Assembly: GCA_007132865.1 (NCBI GenBank)
Contig: SLNU01000310.1
Span: 1 to 13,207 of the forward strand
DNA length: 13,207 bases
Direction of reading: 5' to 3'
Source of the DNA: Bacteroidales bacterium
GTDB lineage: Bacteria > Bacteroidota > Bacteroidia > Bacteroidales > UBA7960
Position numbers and translations under genes: made by a program. Each line of letters starts with the position of its first letter. The stretch's first letter is position 1. A model generated the notes under the pieces. That model did no database searches. It was given only the letters and a program-made list of their open reading frames with translations, and was not told the origin of the DNA. Below are positions 1 through 6,318 of the stretch, in pieces.

Positions 1-1054
1 CCACCACCACTGCAGCAGCGGCCACTGCCAGCAGGAAACTGTTGCGAATGAGCTCCCAGAACCGGATGTCCAGCACCTGGGACGCTGTCTGTAAGCTCCA
101 GTGGACCAGCATGGCGGCCGGAAAGATGAACCCCAGAAGCAATGGCAGCAGGCAGATCCCCAGGGCGGCTGCGAGGGGCAGGCCCCGGAGGCGATGGATC
201 CTTGGCGGACGGTAATGGCTGCCCACCACTTCGTACCGCATCTGCCCCCGCTGATAACGTTCCAGCAAGATCAGCGCCAGCACAAAGACCATCAGGTAAG
301 CCGACAGCTTCATGGCTGCGGAGGCATTCCCGAAGGCGAACCAGGCGGTAAAGATCCCGGTGGTAAAGGTGTCGACCCCGAAATAGCGTGCCAGTCCGTA
401 GTCATTCAATACCTCCATCAAGGCCAGGGAGATGCCTGCCACGATGGCCGGCCTGGCCAGTGGAAGCGCGGCGGAAAAGAACACATTCATGGGTCTGCGT
501 CCGAGGGAAGCCGCTACATCCAGCAGTGTGGTGGACTGCTTCAGGAAGTAGGCCCGCGTAATCAGGTACACATATGGGTACAGGGAAAGCGAAAGAATGA
601 TGATGGCCCCGGGCAGGGACAGGATGTTGAACAGCAGGTAAGGCCCGGTTTCCAGCCCGAAGTTGTTTCTCAGAAAAACGTAAATCGGACTGGTATAGTC
701 GAGTATTCCCGCCCACGTAAACCCCAGGATGTAGGCAGGGATGGAGATGGGCAAAATCAGCGCCCACTGGAAAAACCGCCTCCCCGGAAAGTCATACATC
801 GTAACCAGCCAGGCCGTGCTCACCCCCATCAGGAAAGTCAATAGGGCAACCCCCGCCATCAGCAGCAGGGTATTCATCACATAGGATGGGATCAGCCGGT
901 GCAGGATATGCCTCCAGGTCTCATCGCCCGCCACGAAAACTTCCGGGAAAATGACCAACAGGGGCAACGCCACCAGCAATGAAGTCACAAATGCACCCGC
1001 CACCCAGCCGTTGCTGAGGAATCTGATTATTTTTATATGTCGTCGGATGGGCAT
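1..1054 (-). CDS. Ferric-iron ABC transporter permease (FbpB type), 3' end beyond the window
   Basis: Inner-membrane permease that moves Fe(III), delivered by the periplasmic binding protein, into the cytoplasm with ATP hydrolysed by a separate subunit. The reading frame is open for 351 codons from the ATG at 1054 to the left edge, with no stop. The protein has repeated hydrophobic spans (about residues 20-40, 60-85, 97-117, 140-165, 203-215, 250-265, 293-315, 335-351). The cytoplasmic EAA-type loop lies at about 179-205 (DVAASLGRR, then ALPLARPAI), which is the ATPase-docking motif of binding-protein-dependent permeases. FbpB-type permeases fuse two such domains, and a second one appears to begin near residue 293. 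The iron-binding lipoprotein gene lies just upstream on the same strand, so the two are probably one operon; no ATPase gene is visible and it may lie past the edge. Thiamine or other FbpB-like substrates are possible but less likely given the neighbour. Confidence 0.88.
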   Translation of the reverse strand, partial: MPIRRHIKIIRFLSNGWVAGAFVTSLLVALPLLVIFPEVFVAGDETWRHILHRLIPSYVMNTLLLMAGVALLTFLMGVSTAWLVTMYDFPGRRFFQWALILPISIPAYILGFTWAGILDYTSPIYVFLRNNFGLETGPYLLFNILSLPGAIIILSLSLYPYVYLITRAYFLKQSTTLLDVAASLGRRPMNVFFSAALPLARPAIVAGISLALMEVLNDYGLARYFGVDTFTTGIFTAWFAFGNASAAMKLSAYLMVFVLALILLERYQRGQMRYEVVGSHYRPPRIHRLRGLPLAAALGICLLPLLLGFIFPAAMLVHWSLQTASQVLDIRFWELIRNSFLLAVAAAAVVV

Positions 1055-1057
1055 GTG

Positions 1058-1201
1058 TATGGTTCTCGCTGGTTCTGATTCTCGCCGGACCTGGTTCCCG
1101 CTGGCCCTGCTTCCAGTCGGACCTGGTTACCGCCGTCCTTAGGTCCCGCTGGCCCTGCTTGCAGCCGGCCCTGGTTCTCGCCGGCCCTGGTTACCGCCGG
1201 C
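1058..1201. repeat. Nine-unit 16-bp degenerate tandem array
   Basis: Nine consecutive units of exactly 16 bp can be laid out from 1058. Plus-strand examples are CCTGGTTCCCGCTGGC (1090), CCTGCTTGCAGCCGGC (1154), CCTGGTTCTCGCCGGC (1170) and CCTGGTTACCGCCGGC (1186). The left units are more diverged. The array begins 3 bases after the stop codon of the iron-binding protein gene and ends 3 bases before the permease start, so it occupies 144 of the 150 intergenic bases. No hairpin-plus-T-tract terminator is visible in it. Confidence 0.9.
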
Positions 1202-1204
1202 CCT

Positions 1205-2344
1205 TTAGTTCCATCCCGCCCTGTTGAAGATGAACATGGCTTCCTGCAGCCATGGCTCCAGCTTGCTCAGGGGGATGGTGTCCTCCCGGAATGTGCCCCA
1301 TGATTGCAATAGTTCGGGCCATTCCACCTGCTGCGAAACGGGGTATTCGTAATTATCCGACGATAAAACCCTTTGGGCTTCGTCGCCGAGCAAAAATTCG
1401 ATGAGCCTGCGGGCATTGTCGCTGTTGGGGGCATGGGCCGCGATGCCGATCCCGCTGATGTTCACGTGGGTGCCGCGGCCCTGCTGGTTCGGGAAGAAAA
1501 TACCCGCCTGTGCAGCCACCTGCCGCTCTTCCGCATTGGGCGAGTTGAGCAGCAATCCCATATAATAGGTATTCACGATGGCCACGTCTCCGAGTCCGGC
1601 AGCCATGGCCTTGACCTGGTCGCGGTCGTTGCCCTGCGGACTGCGGGCCATATTCGAAACGAGCCCGCGCGCCCAGTGTTCGGCTTGTTCTGGTCCGACA
1701 GCCGCGACCACAGCGGCCATCAGGGTCTGGTTGTAGTGGTTCTGGGAGGAGCGCACCAGCACACGTCCATGCCAGGCCGGTCCGGCCAGGTCTTCATAGG
1801 TAGAGAGGTCAGTGGGGTCGACCCGGTCCTTATGGTACACGATCACCCTGGCCCGCTTGGTGAGGCCGGTCCAATACCCCTGCGGGTCACGGAAGGCGGG
1901 CGGCACGGTTTGGCGGACCAGCTCCGAGTCTACCGCCTGCAGCAGTCCTGTGGCCGCGGCACTTACGAGCCGTCCCGCATCAGCGGTGATCAGCAAGTCG
2001 GCCGGGGAGGAGGGGCCCTCCAGCCGCATGCGGTTGATCAATTGGTCGGTGTCGGCCTTGATCAGGTTCACCCGGATGCCGGTCTGTTCGGTGAAGGAGC
2101 GGAACAGGGCTTCGTCGGACTGATAATGGCGGCCGGAGTAGACGTTTACCTGGTCGGTGGGGGTGGAGCAGGAGGTCAGTAATGCTGATGAAAAAAGAAA
2201 TGCGGTCAAGGTTGCGAATGTTAGGGTCCTGCCCGCAATCTTGATGGTCCTGCCCGTAAGCTTGAAGGCCGACACTGAACGGTTCCGGGACTTGCCTGAA
2301 TGGTCAGGGTCTGCGATGGGATGGGTAGAGCGAATCATGGACAT
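1205..2344 (-). CDS. Ferric-iron ABC transporter substrate-binding lipoprotein (FbpA/FutA family)
   Basis: Periplasmic binding protein that captures Fe(III) and hands it to the adjacent permease. With the ATG at 2344 it is 379 residues. A hydrophobic stretch ends in a lipobox (LLTSC, Cys59), so the mature protein should be a lipoprotein. VYSGRHY at 68-74 matches the first iron-ligand region of FutA/FbpA proteins, and the paired tyrosines at 260-261 (NTYYMG) match the conserved iron-binding tyrosines. The frame stays open to a TTG at 2377, but a -7 promoter box at 2366-2373 lies downstream of that codon, so ATG 2344 (or 2338) is preferred. A GTG about 24 residues before the lipobox Cys would give a shorter, more usual signal peptide. 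The region before the hydrophobic core is long and contains a 21-bp duplication. The permease follows after a 150-bp repeat-filled gap. Family confidence is high; the start is uncertain. Confidence 0.88.
   Translation of the reverse strand: MSMIRSTHPIADPDHSGKSRNRSVSAFKLTGRTIKIAGRTLTFATLTAFLFSSALLTSCSTPTDQVNVYSGRHYQSDEALFRSFTEQTGIRVNLIKADTDQLINRMRLEGPSSPADLLITADAGRLVSAAATGLLQAVDSELVRQTVPPAFRDPQGYWTGLTKRARVIVYHKDRVDPTDLSTYEDLAGPAWHGRVLVRSSQNHYNQTLMAAVVAAVGPEQAEHWARGLVSNMARSPQGNDRDQVKAMAAGLGDVAIVNTYYMGLLLNSPNAEERQVAAQAGIFFPNQQGRGTHVNISGIGIAAHAPNSDNARRLIEFLLGDEAQRVLSSDNYEYPVSQQVEWPELLQSWGTFREDTIPLSKLEPWLQEAMFIFNRAGWN
2225..2266. repeat. 21-bp direct duplication inside the signal-peptide region
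   Basis: Two adjacent 21-bp copies, 2225-2245 and 2246-2266, both begin GGTCCTGCCCG and differ at only a few later positions. On the minus strand they encode LTGRTIK and IAGRTLT, just before the hydrophobic core of the iron-binding lipoprotein's signal peptide. A diverged third copy may lie at 2204-2224. Confidence 0.7.
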
Positions 2345-2365
2345 TCTATGGGAGATTTGAATGCC

Positions 2366-2373
2366 CAAAATTA
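2366..2373 (-). promoter_or_regulatory. Candidate -7 box for the iron-binding protein operon
   Basis: TAATTTTG on the minus strand fits the Bacteroidota -7 consensus TAnnTTTG. Transcription would start near 2360, leaving a short leader to the ATG at 2344. No convincing -33 TTG element at the usual spacing was found, so this is tentative. Confidence 0.35.
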
Positions 2374-2510
2374 TCAATAATTAGTCTAAATAAGTACTGC
2401 AATAGTGAAAACCCCTACTAATGGGGATGCTGCATTATAGCGATGGAGATACTGGATTATTCCCTGAACCTGGTCCGCTGGCCCAGTTAACGGCTGGTTT
2501 TACCGGGTGT

Positions 2511-2759
2511 CCGGCTCGCTGTCCTATTTGCGGCCCGCATCACTGTCCGGCTGCGGCGCTCCTCGCCGTCTGGTTCGCGGCGCTCTTCATTGCTCAGTTC
2601 TGTCCGGCGCACGATCCGGCTAGCTGCCTGGTTGGCGGCCTTAATCGCTGTCCTCTTCAGCGCCCGGCTCATGGCCCTCCCCGCCGTCTGGTTCGCTGCC
2701 TTCTTCGCCGTCCGGTTCAAAACCTTCTTCGTTGTCCTCTTCACTATCCGACGCATCGC
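2511..2759. repeat. About 21-unit 12-bp degenerate tandem array crossing a stop codon
   Basis: Reading the plus strand, units of 12 bp follow one another from 2511 to 2759 with one 10-bp and one 11-bp exception. Examples are CCGGCTCGCTGT (2511), CTGGTTCGCGGC (2570), CTGGTTGGCGGC (2628), CTGGTTCGCTGC (2688), CTTCTTCGCCGT (2700) and CTTCTTCGTTGT (2724). The rightmost 117 bases or so encode the acidic C-terminus of the lytic transglycosylase. The same period continues without a break through its stop codon (2641-2643) into the intergenic region. Bases 2461-2510 contain further related but irregular sequence. Confidence 0.85.
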
Positions 2760-3708
2760 CTTTTACTTCGGGTGCAGATAACGGAATCTTGATCTCGTAA
2801 CGTTTCCGGGAGCGGTTGGGGAGTTCGTAATCACGAAGCCAGGGGTTCAGGAGGCGAAGTTCCTTATAGGTGGTATTGTGCTGCAGGGCGAAGGCCACCA
2901 GGTCTGGAATGGTGGTGTCCACCACCATGGTGGTGTAATTGAAGGGTTCATAAAGGTCCTTGGGGCGGAAGTGGAACCCGGAACCTGCAGGATCAGTGAA
3001 GATGGTTTTCACGGCCAACAAGCGGAACATATACCTGGAGGTTTCCTCATTCAGGTGCAGGTCGTAATACCCCCCGACGCGCTGGGTGTTCATTACGCGT
3101 GAAAGTCTGGCATTGCCGATATTGTAGGCCGCAGCGGCCAGGGTCCAGGAGCCGAACCTTTCCCTGGCGTTCAGCAGGTATTTGCACGCGGCTTCCGTTG
3201 CCTTTTCCACATGGTAGCGCTCATCTATATGGGCATTCACCTCCAGTCCGAATTCCCTGCCGGTCCCCTCCAGGAATTGCCAGAACCCGGTGGCTCCCGC
3301 AGGGGAGACCACGTTCATCAGTCCGCTTTCAATCAGCGCTAGGTATTTAAAATCATTGGGAACCCCATGTTTTTCGAGTATGGGTTCAATGACCGGAAAC
3401 CAGCGGTTGGCCCGCTTGAAGAACAGCATGGTCTGGGATTGCCAGTAGGTGTTTACCAGCAGTTCCCTGTCATAGCGCTCCCTGATGTCCCACAGATGCA
3501 TCGGTACCGGTTCGCCCGCAAAACTCAGGGTGTCCGGGATGTGCAGGGCAAAGACCCCGTATTGCTTTTTGAAGGAATCGATGAATACCTGGTCTTCCTC
3601 AGCCGCTTCCCGCCAAAAGGAGAATAAATGGATGGACACAATGCCGGCAATGAGCAATCCGACAAAAATCCAGGAACGTTTAATCTTTAAGCTGAGGTTC
3701 TGAAACAT
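2641..3708 (-). CDS. Membrane-anchored lytic murein transglycosylase (MltD-like) with acidic repeat tail
   Basis: Cleaves the MurNAc-GlcNAc bond of peptidoglycan, forming 1,6-anhydro ends, during wall remodelling. The 355-residue protein starts with a basic stretch and one hydrophobic segment (about 13-30), an uncleaved anchor or signal peptide facing the periplasm. The SLT/GH23-type domain spans roughly 100-240. It has the catalytic glutamate in ALIESGL (Glu127), then GATGFWQF (138-145) and AAAAYNIGNA (191-200), which is the usual order for this fold. Residues 259-310 resemble a diverged LysM peptidoglycan-binding module. The last 38 residues are strongly acidic, including EPDGEEGS, EPDGGEGH and EPGAEEDS in tandem, and are encoded by a 12-bp DNA array that continues past the stop. 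It is the first of three minus-strand genes, followed after about 300 bp by the iron-uptake pair; cotranscription is uncertain. Function is assigned with confidence, the exact transglycosylase subfamily less so. Confidence 0.9.
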   Translation of the reverse strand: MFQNLSLKIKRSWIFVGLLIAGIVSIHLFSFWREAAEEDQVFIDSFKKQYGVFALHIPDTLSFAGEPVPMHLWDIRERYDRELLVNTYWQSQTMLFFKRANRWFPVIEPILEKHGVPNDFKYLALIESGLMNVVSPAGATGFWQFLEGTGREFGLEVNAHIDERYHVEKATEAACKYLLNARERFGSWTLAAAAYNIGNARLSRVMNTQRVGGYYDLHLNEETSRYMFRLLAVKTIFTDPAGSGFHFRPKDLYEPFNYTTMVVDTTIPDLVAFALQHNTTYKELRLLNPWLRDYELPNRSRKRYEIKIPLSAPEVKGDASDSEEDNEEGFEPDGEEGSEPDGGEGHEPGAEEDSD

Positions 3709-3882
3709 GGCAAGCTGGGATTTTATATCTGTAATCGTAAATTATAATCAGTATAAATTAGTCCTGGGTGCTACACGGAAAACCTTGAAAAATTGCCCAA
3801 GGCCTTGATTGTACAATGGTTCACAAAAAAAAGCATTTCCGGGCTGTGGTTGTGAATAAATGAACAGTTAGGAAAAATTATT

Positions 3883-3890
3883 TAGCTTTG
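3883..3890 (+). promoter_or_regulatory. Candidate -7 promoter box of the aldehyde oxidoreductase gene
   Basis: TAGCTTTG is an exact match to the Bacteroidota -7 consensus TAnnTTTG. Transcription would start near 3896, giving a leader of about 36 bases. The -33 region (3859-3862, AATG) is a poor match. The divergent gap 3709-3931 holds no gene; its lytic-transglycosylase side is AT-rich but shows no clean -7 box. Confidence 0.5.
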
Positions 3891-3915
3891 TAACCGGTTT
3901 AAATTAAACACTTTT

Positions 3916-3923
3916 AAAGGAGA
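3916..3923 (+). promoter_or_regulatory. Strong Shine-Dalgarno sequence of the aldehyde oxidoreductase gene
   Basis: AAAGGAGA lies 8 bases before the ATG at 3932. Bacteroidota genes often lack a clear Shine-Dalgarno, and none of the other genes in this window has one this good. It supports the chosen start and suggests high expression. Confidence 0.7.
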
Positions 3924-3931
3924 TTTAGTAT

Positions 3932-6091
3932 ATGAACATTGCGGAAATTAAAGCACAGCGAAAACGGTTGAAAGAGGTGGAATATACCCCCACGCCTCTG
4001 GACAAGGGATATACGGACAAGGTCTTGTATATCAACGTTGGTAATAATGAAGTAAAGGAAAAGGACGTACCCCCTGTGATGAAAGAAAAATTCATCGGCG
4101 GGAAAGGCTATGGCCTTCGCCTTCTCTGGGATGCGACAAAGCCTGATACCAAGTGGAACGACCCGGAAAATGAGATCATCATTTCCTCCGGACCGGTGGG
4201 TGGCATCACCCAGTATTCGGGTGCCGGGAAATCCCTGCTGGTTACCATCTCCCCCCAGACCGACTCTGTGATGGATTCCAACGTGGGTGGGTTTTTCGGA
4301 CCCTTTCTGAAGTTCTCAGGATTCGATGCCTTAGAACTGCAGGGCAAGGCCGAAAAGGATGTGGTCATCCTGATCGATGGAAAAAACCGCAAGATCGAGA
4401 TATTCGAAGACCCAGGCCTGAGCGTGGATACCCACCTGATGGCCGAGGAGCTGACCGAAATGTTCGCCGACGATGAAAAGGATGCAAGGAATATCGGCAT
4501 TGTTTCTACCGGCGCGGCAGCTGACCACTCCCTGCTTGGGATGGTTAACTTCACCTTCTATGACATGAAGCGCAAGAAGATCAGGCTGAAGCAAGCCGGT
4601 CGCGGCGGCATCGGCACTGTGATGCGTGACAAGAAGATCCGGGCCATCGTGGCAAAGGTTGAAGGGGTAACCGGTAACCTGAACAATGTGGCAGACCTGG
4701 AGACCATCAAGGAAACCGGCCGTTCCTTCCAAAAGGAGATGCGCGAACTGGATGACGACCAGTGCCAGATGAAGAGAAAGGGCACCGCCAACATCCTGAA
4801 TGTAATGAACGACTATGACCTGCTGCCCACCCATAATTTTAAGTTCGGCAGTCATGACGACGGACTGAAGATTCATAGCAATGTGTTCCGCGACAAGTAT
4901 TTCACTCAGAATGTTCCCGACGGATGCTGGATCGGCTGTGCGATGTCCTGCGCCAAGGGCGTGGATGACTTTGAGCTGCAGACCGGCCCCTACAAAGGGC
5001 AGAAGGTGATTGTAGACGGACCCGAATATGAGACCGGAGCCGGACTGGGTTCCAACCTGGGGATTTTTGACCCGGAAGCCATTATTGAGCAGAACTTCTA
5101 TTGCGATACTTACGGTATTTGTACCATCACCTGGGGTACCGTCGTGGCCTTCATCATGGAGTGCTATGAGAATGGCATTTTGAACAAGGAGCGGACTGGC
5201 GGACTCGAACTGACTTTCGGGAATAAGGACGCGGCGCTTGATTTGCTGCACCAGCTGGCCGCTGGAAAGGGATTCGGACTTGTAGCCGGACTCGGTGTCA
5301 GGAAGATGAAGGAGTTGTTTGTGGAGAAGGGATGGGGCGATGCGAAGTTCCTGAATGATATCGGAATGGAGAACAAAGGGCTGGAATACTCCCAGTATGT
5401 TTCCAAGGAAAGCCTTGCCCAGCAGGGCGGGTACGCGATGACCAACAAAGGTCCGCAGCATGACGAGGCCTGGCTGATTTTTATGGACATGGTGAACAAC
5501 CAGATTCCCTCTTTTGAGGACAAGGCCGAGGCCCTGCATTATTTCCCGATGTTCCGTACCTGGTTCGGACTGGTCGGATTGTGTAAGCTTTGCTGGAACG
5601 ACGTGGTCCCCCCGGAAAATGCACTGGAGGAAGAACCGCACAAGATTCCCAAACATGTCGCCAACTACGTGGCTATTTATGAAGCCGTTACCGGCCAGCC
5701 GTTCAGCAAGGAAGAAATGATTCGCCAGAGCGAACGGGTGTACAACTTCCAACGGGTATTCAACCTGCGCCGCGGATTCGGCAAGCGCATCCATGATGCC
5801 CAGCCATACAGGGCTGCAGGTCCCGTGACCGTCGAGGAATACGAGTCAAGGGCAGAGCGCTATGACAAGCAACTCAAGGAAGACGTGGGCTTTGATCCGG
5901 CCGGAAAATCCACCGTGGAAAAAATGGCCGTATTGCGCAAATACCGCGAGGGCCGTTACGAGCAACTGCTCGATTCTGTGTACCAGCGCCGCGGATGGAC
6001 CAAGGATGGCATCCCGACCCTGGAGCATTTGAAGGATCTGGGCATGGACCTCCCGGAAGTGTTGGAGGTTGTCAAGCCCCACCTGAACTAA
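3932..6091 (+). CDS. Aldehyde:ferredoxin oxidoreductase family tungsten/molybdenum enzyme
   Basis: Family members hold W or Mo on a bis-pterin cofactor beside a [4Fe-4S] cluster and oxidise aldehydes to acids (or reduce acids) with ferredoxin, in the cytoplasm of anaerobes. The 719 residues show the family landmarks in order: FIGGKGYGLRLLWD (54-67), GGFFGPFLKFSGFD (119-132), RGGIGTVM (224-231), a cysteine cluster (332, 336, 340), GPEYETGAGLGSNLG (363-377), KGPQHDE (506-512) and GLCKLC (549-554), which probably supplies the fourth cluster cysteine. Two things are unusual. The cluster spacing is C-x3-C-x3-C instead of the C-x2-C-x3-C of the Pyrococcus enzyme. The protein is also about 100 residues longer than typical, with an N-terminal extension of about 25 residues and a charged insert around 636-676 before the conserved QRRGW end. 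It stands alone, with its own promoter, ribosome site and terminator. No pterin-maturation or ferredoxin gene is adjacent. The substrate cannot be read from sequence. Confidence 0.92.
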   Translation: MNIAEIKAQRKRLKEVEYTPTPLDKGYTDKVLYINVGNNEVKEKDVPPVMKEKFIGGKGYGLRLLWDATKPDTKWNDPENEIIISSGPVGGITQYSGAGKSLLVTISPQTDSVMDSNVGGFFGPFLKFSGFDALELQGKAEKDVVILIDGKNRKIEIFEDPGLSVDTHLMAEELTEMFADDEKDARNIGIVSTGAAADHSLLGMVNFTFYDMKRKKIRLKQAGRGGIGTVMRDKKIRAIVAKVEGVTGNLNNVADLETIKETGRSFQKEMRELDDDQCQMKRKGTANILNVMNDYDLLPTHNFKFGSHDDGLKIHSNVFRDKYFTQNVPDGCWIGCAMSCAKGVDDFELQTGPYKGQKVIVDGPEYETGAGLGSNLGIFDPEAIIEQNFYCDTYGICTITWGTVVAFIMECYENGILNKERTGGLELTFGNKDAALDLLHQLAAGKGFGLVAGLGVRKMKELFVEKGWGDAKFLNDIGMENKGLEYSQYVSKESLAQQGGYAMTNKGPQHDEAWLIFMDMVNNQIPSFEDKAEALHYFPMFRTWFGLVGLCKLCWNDVVPPENALEEEPHKIPKHVANYVAIYEAVTGQPFSKEEMIRQSERVYNFQRVFNLRRGFGKRIHDAQPYRAAGPVTVEEYESRAERYDKQLKEDVGFDPAGKSTVEKMAVLRKYREGRYEQLLDSVYQRRGWTKDGIPTLEHLKDLGMDLPEVLEVVKPHLN

Positions 6092-6096
6092 GATCT

Positions 6097-6147
6097 GGTT
6101 GCGCACACGCGCGAACTGCCTGCCCGGCTCCCTGCGCACGCGCAACC
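6097..6147. repeat. GC-rich inverted repeat just after the aldehyde oxidoreductase stop
   Basis: GGTTGCGC (6097-6104) is the exact inverse complement of GCGCAACC (6140-6147), with a few extra inner pairs possible. The loop is long and no T-tract follows, so it is at most a 3'-end stabilising hairpin. The element TGCGCAC also recurs directly inside it. Confidence 0.5.
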
Positions 6148-6186
6148 CGCACGCTCGGCCATTGCCGAAATTGGTGTAAAAATTAA

Positions 6187-6225
6187 GGGCCGCCCGGAAG
6201 CAATTCCGATGGCGGCCCTGGTTTT
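6187..6225. terminator. Bidirectional rho-independent terminator between convergent genes
   Basis: GGGCCGCC (6187-6194) pairs with GGCGGCCC (6211-6218), and inside it CGGAA (6195-6199) pairs with TTCCG (6204-6208) around a GCAA loop, with a two-base AT bulge. Reading plus, TGGTTTT follows the stem. Reading minus, TTAATTTTT follows it, the better T-tract. It sits between the aldehyde oxidoreductase (ends 6091) and the prenyl synthase (ends 6313 on the other strand) and can stop both transcripts. Confidence 0.8.
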
Positions 6226-6250
6226 ATGCTACGGCCCTGGTTTTTCAGTG

Positions 6251-6318
6251 CCTGCGGTCACGTGGTCCAAATCCTGCGGTCCGTGTGACTCAGTGCCTGT
6301 GGTCGCGTGCGACTAATG
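6251..6318. repeat. Three-unit 22-23-bp degenerate tandem array at the prenyl-synthase 3' end
   Basis: The units are 6251-6272 (22 bp), 6273-6295 (23 bp) and 6296-6318 (23 bp). They start CCTGCGGTCACGTG, CCTGCGGTCCGTG and CCTGTGGTCGCGTG. The last unit includes the stop codon (6313-6315) and final His codon of the prenyl synthase. Immediately left, GGCCCTGGTT occurs twice (6214 and 6233), partly within the terminator. Confidence 0.7.

Noticed and set aside
101..844. Plus-strand open frame (247 codons) opposite the permease
   Set aside because: Its product is Gln/Gly-rich and lacks any fold signal. The minus-strand frame encodes a clear membrane permease that continues off the edge.
1373..2182. 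Plus-strand open frame (269 codons) opposite the iron-binding protein
   Set aside because: The minus-strand frame has a lipobox, the iron-ligand tyrosines and family similarity; the plus-strand product has none.
1..2344. Idea that the ABC transporter imports tungstate or molybdate for the nearby aldehyde oxidoreductase
   Set aside because: The binding protein has the FutA/FbpA iron-ligand pattern (VYSGRHY and paired tyrosines). The genes are on the opposite strand, separated by the transglycosylase gene.
2487..2756. Minus-strand 89-codon arginine/alanine-rich frame overlapping the transglycosylase tail
   Set aside because: It is an alternative frame of the 12-bp array with no family features. 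The transglycosylase frame is clearly the real one over the shared part.
4331..5794. Long minus-strand open frame (487 codons) opposite the aldehyde oxidoreductase
   Set aside because: It lies wholly antisense to a gene whose conserved motifs are unambiguous. Long antisense frames are common in GC-rich codon usage, and no recognisable domain is present.
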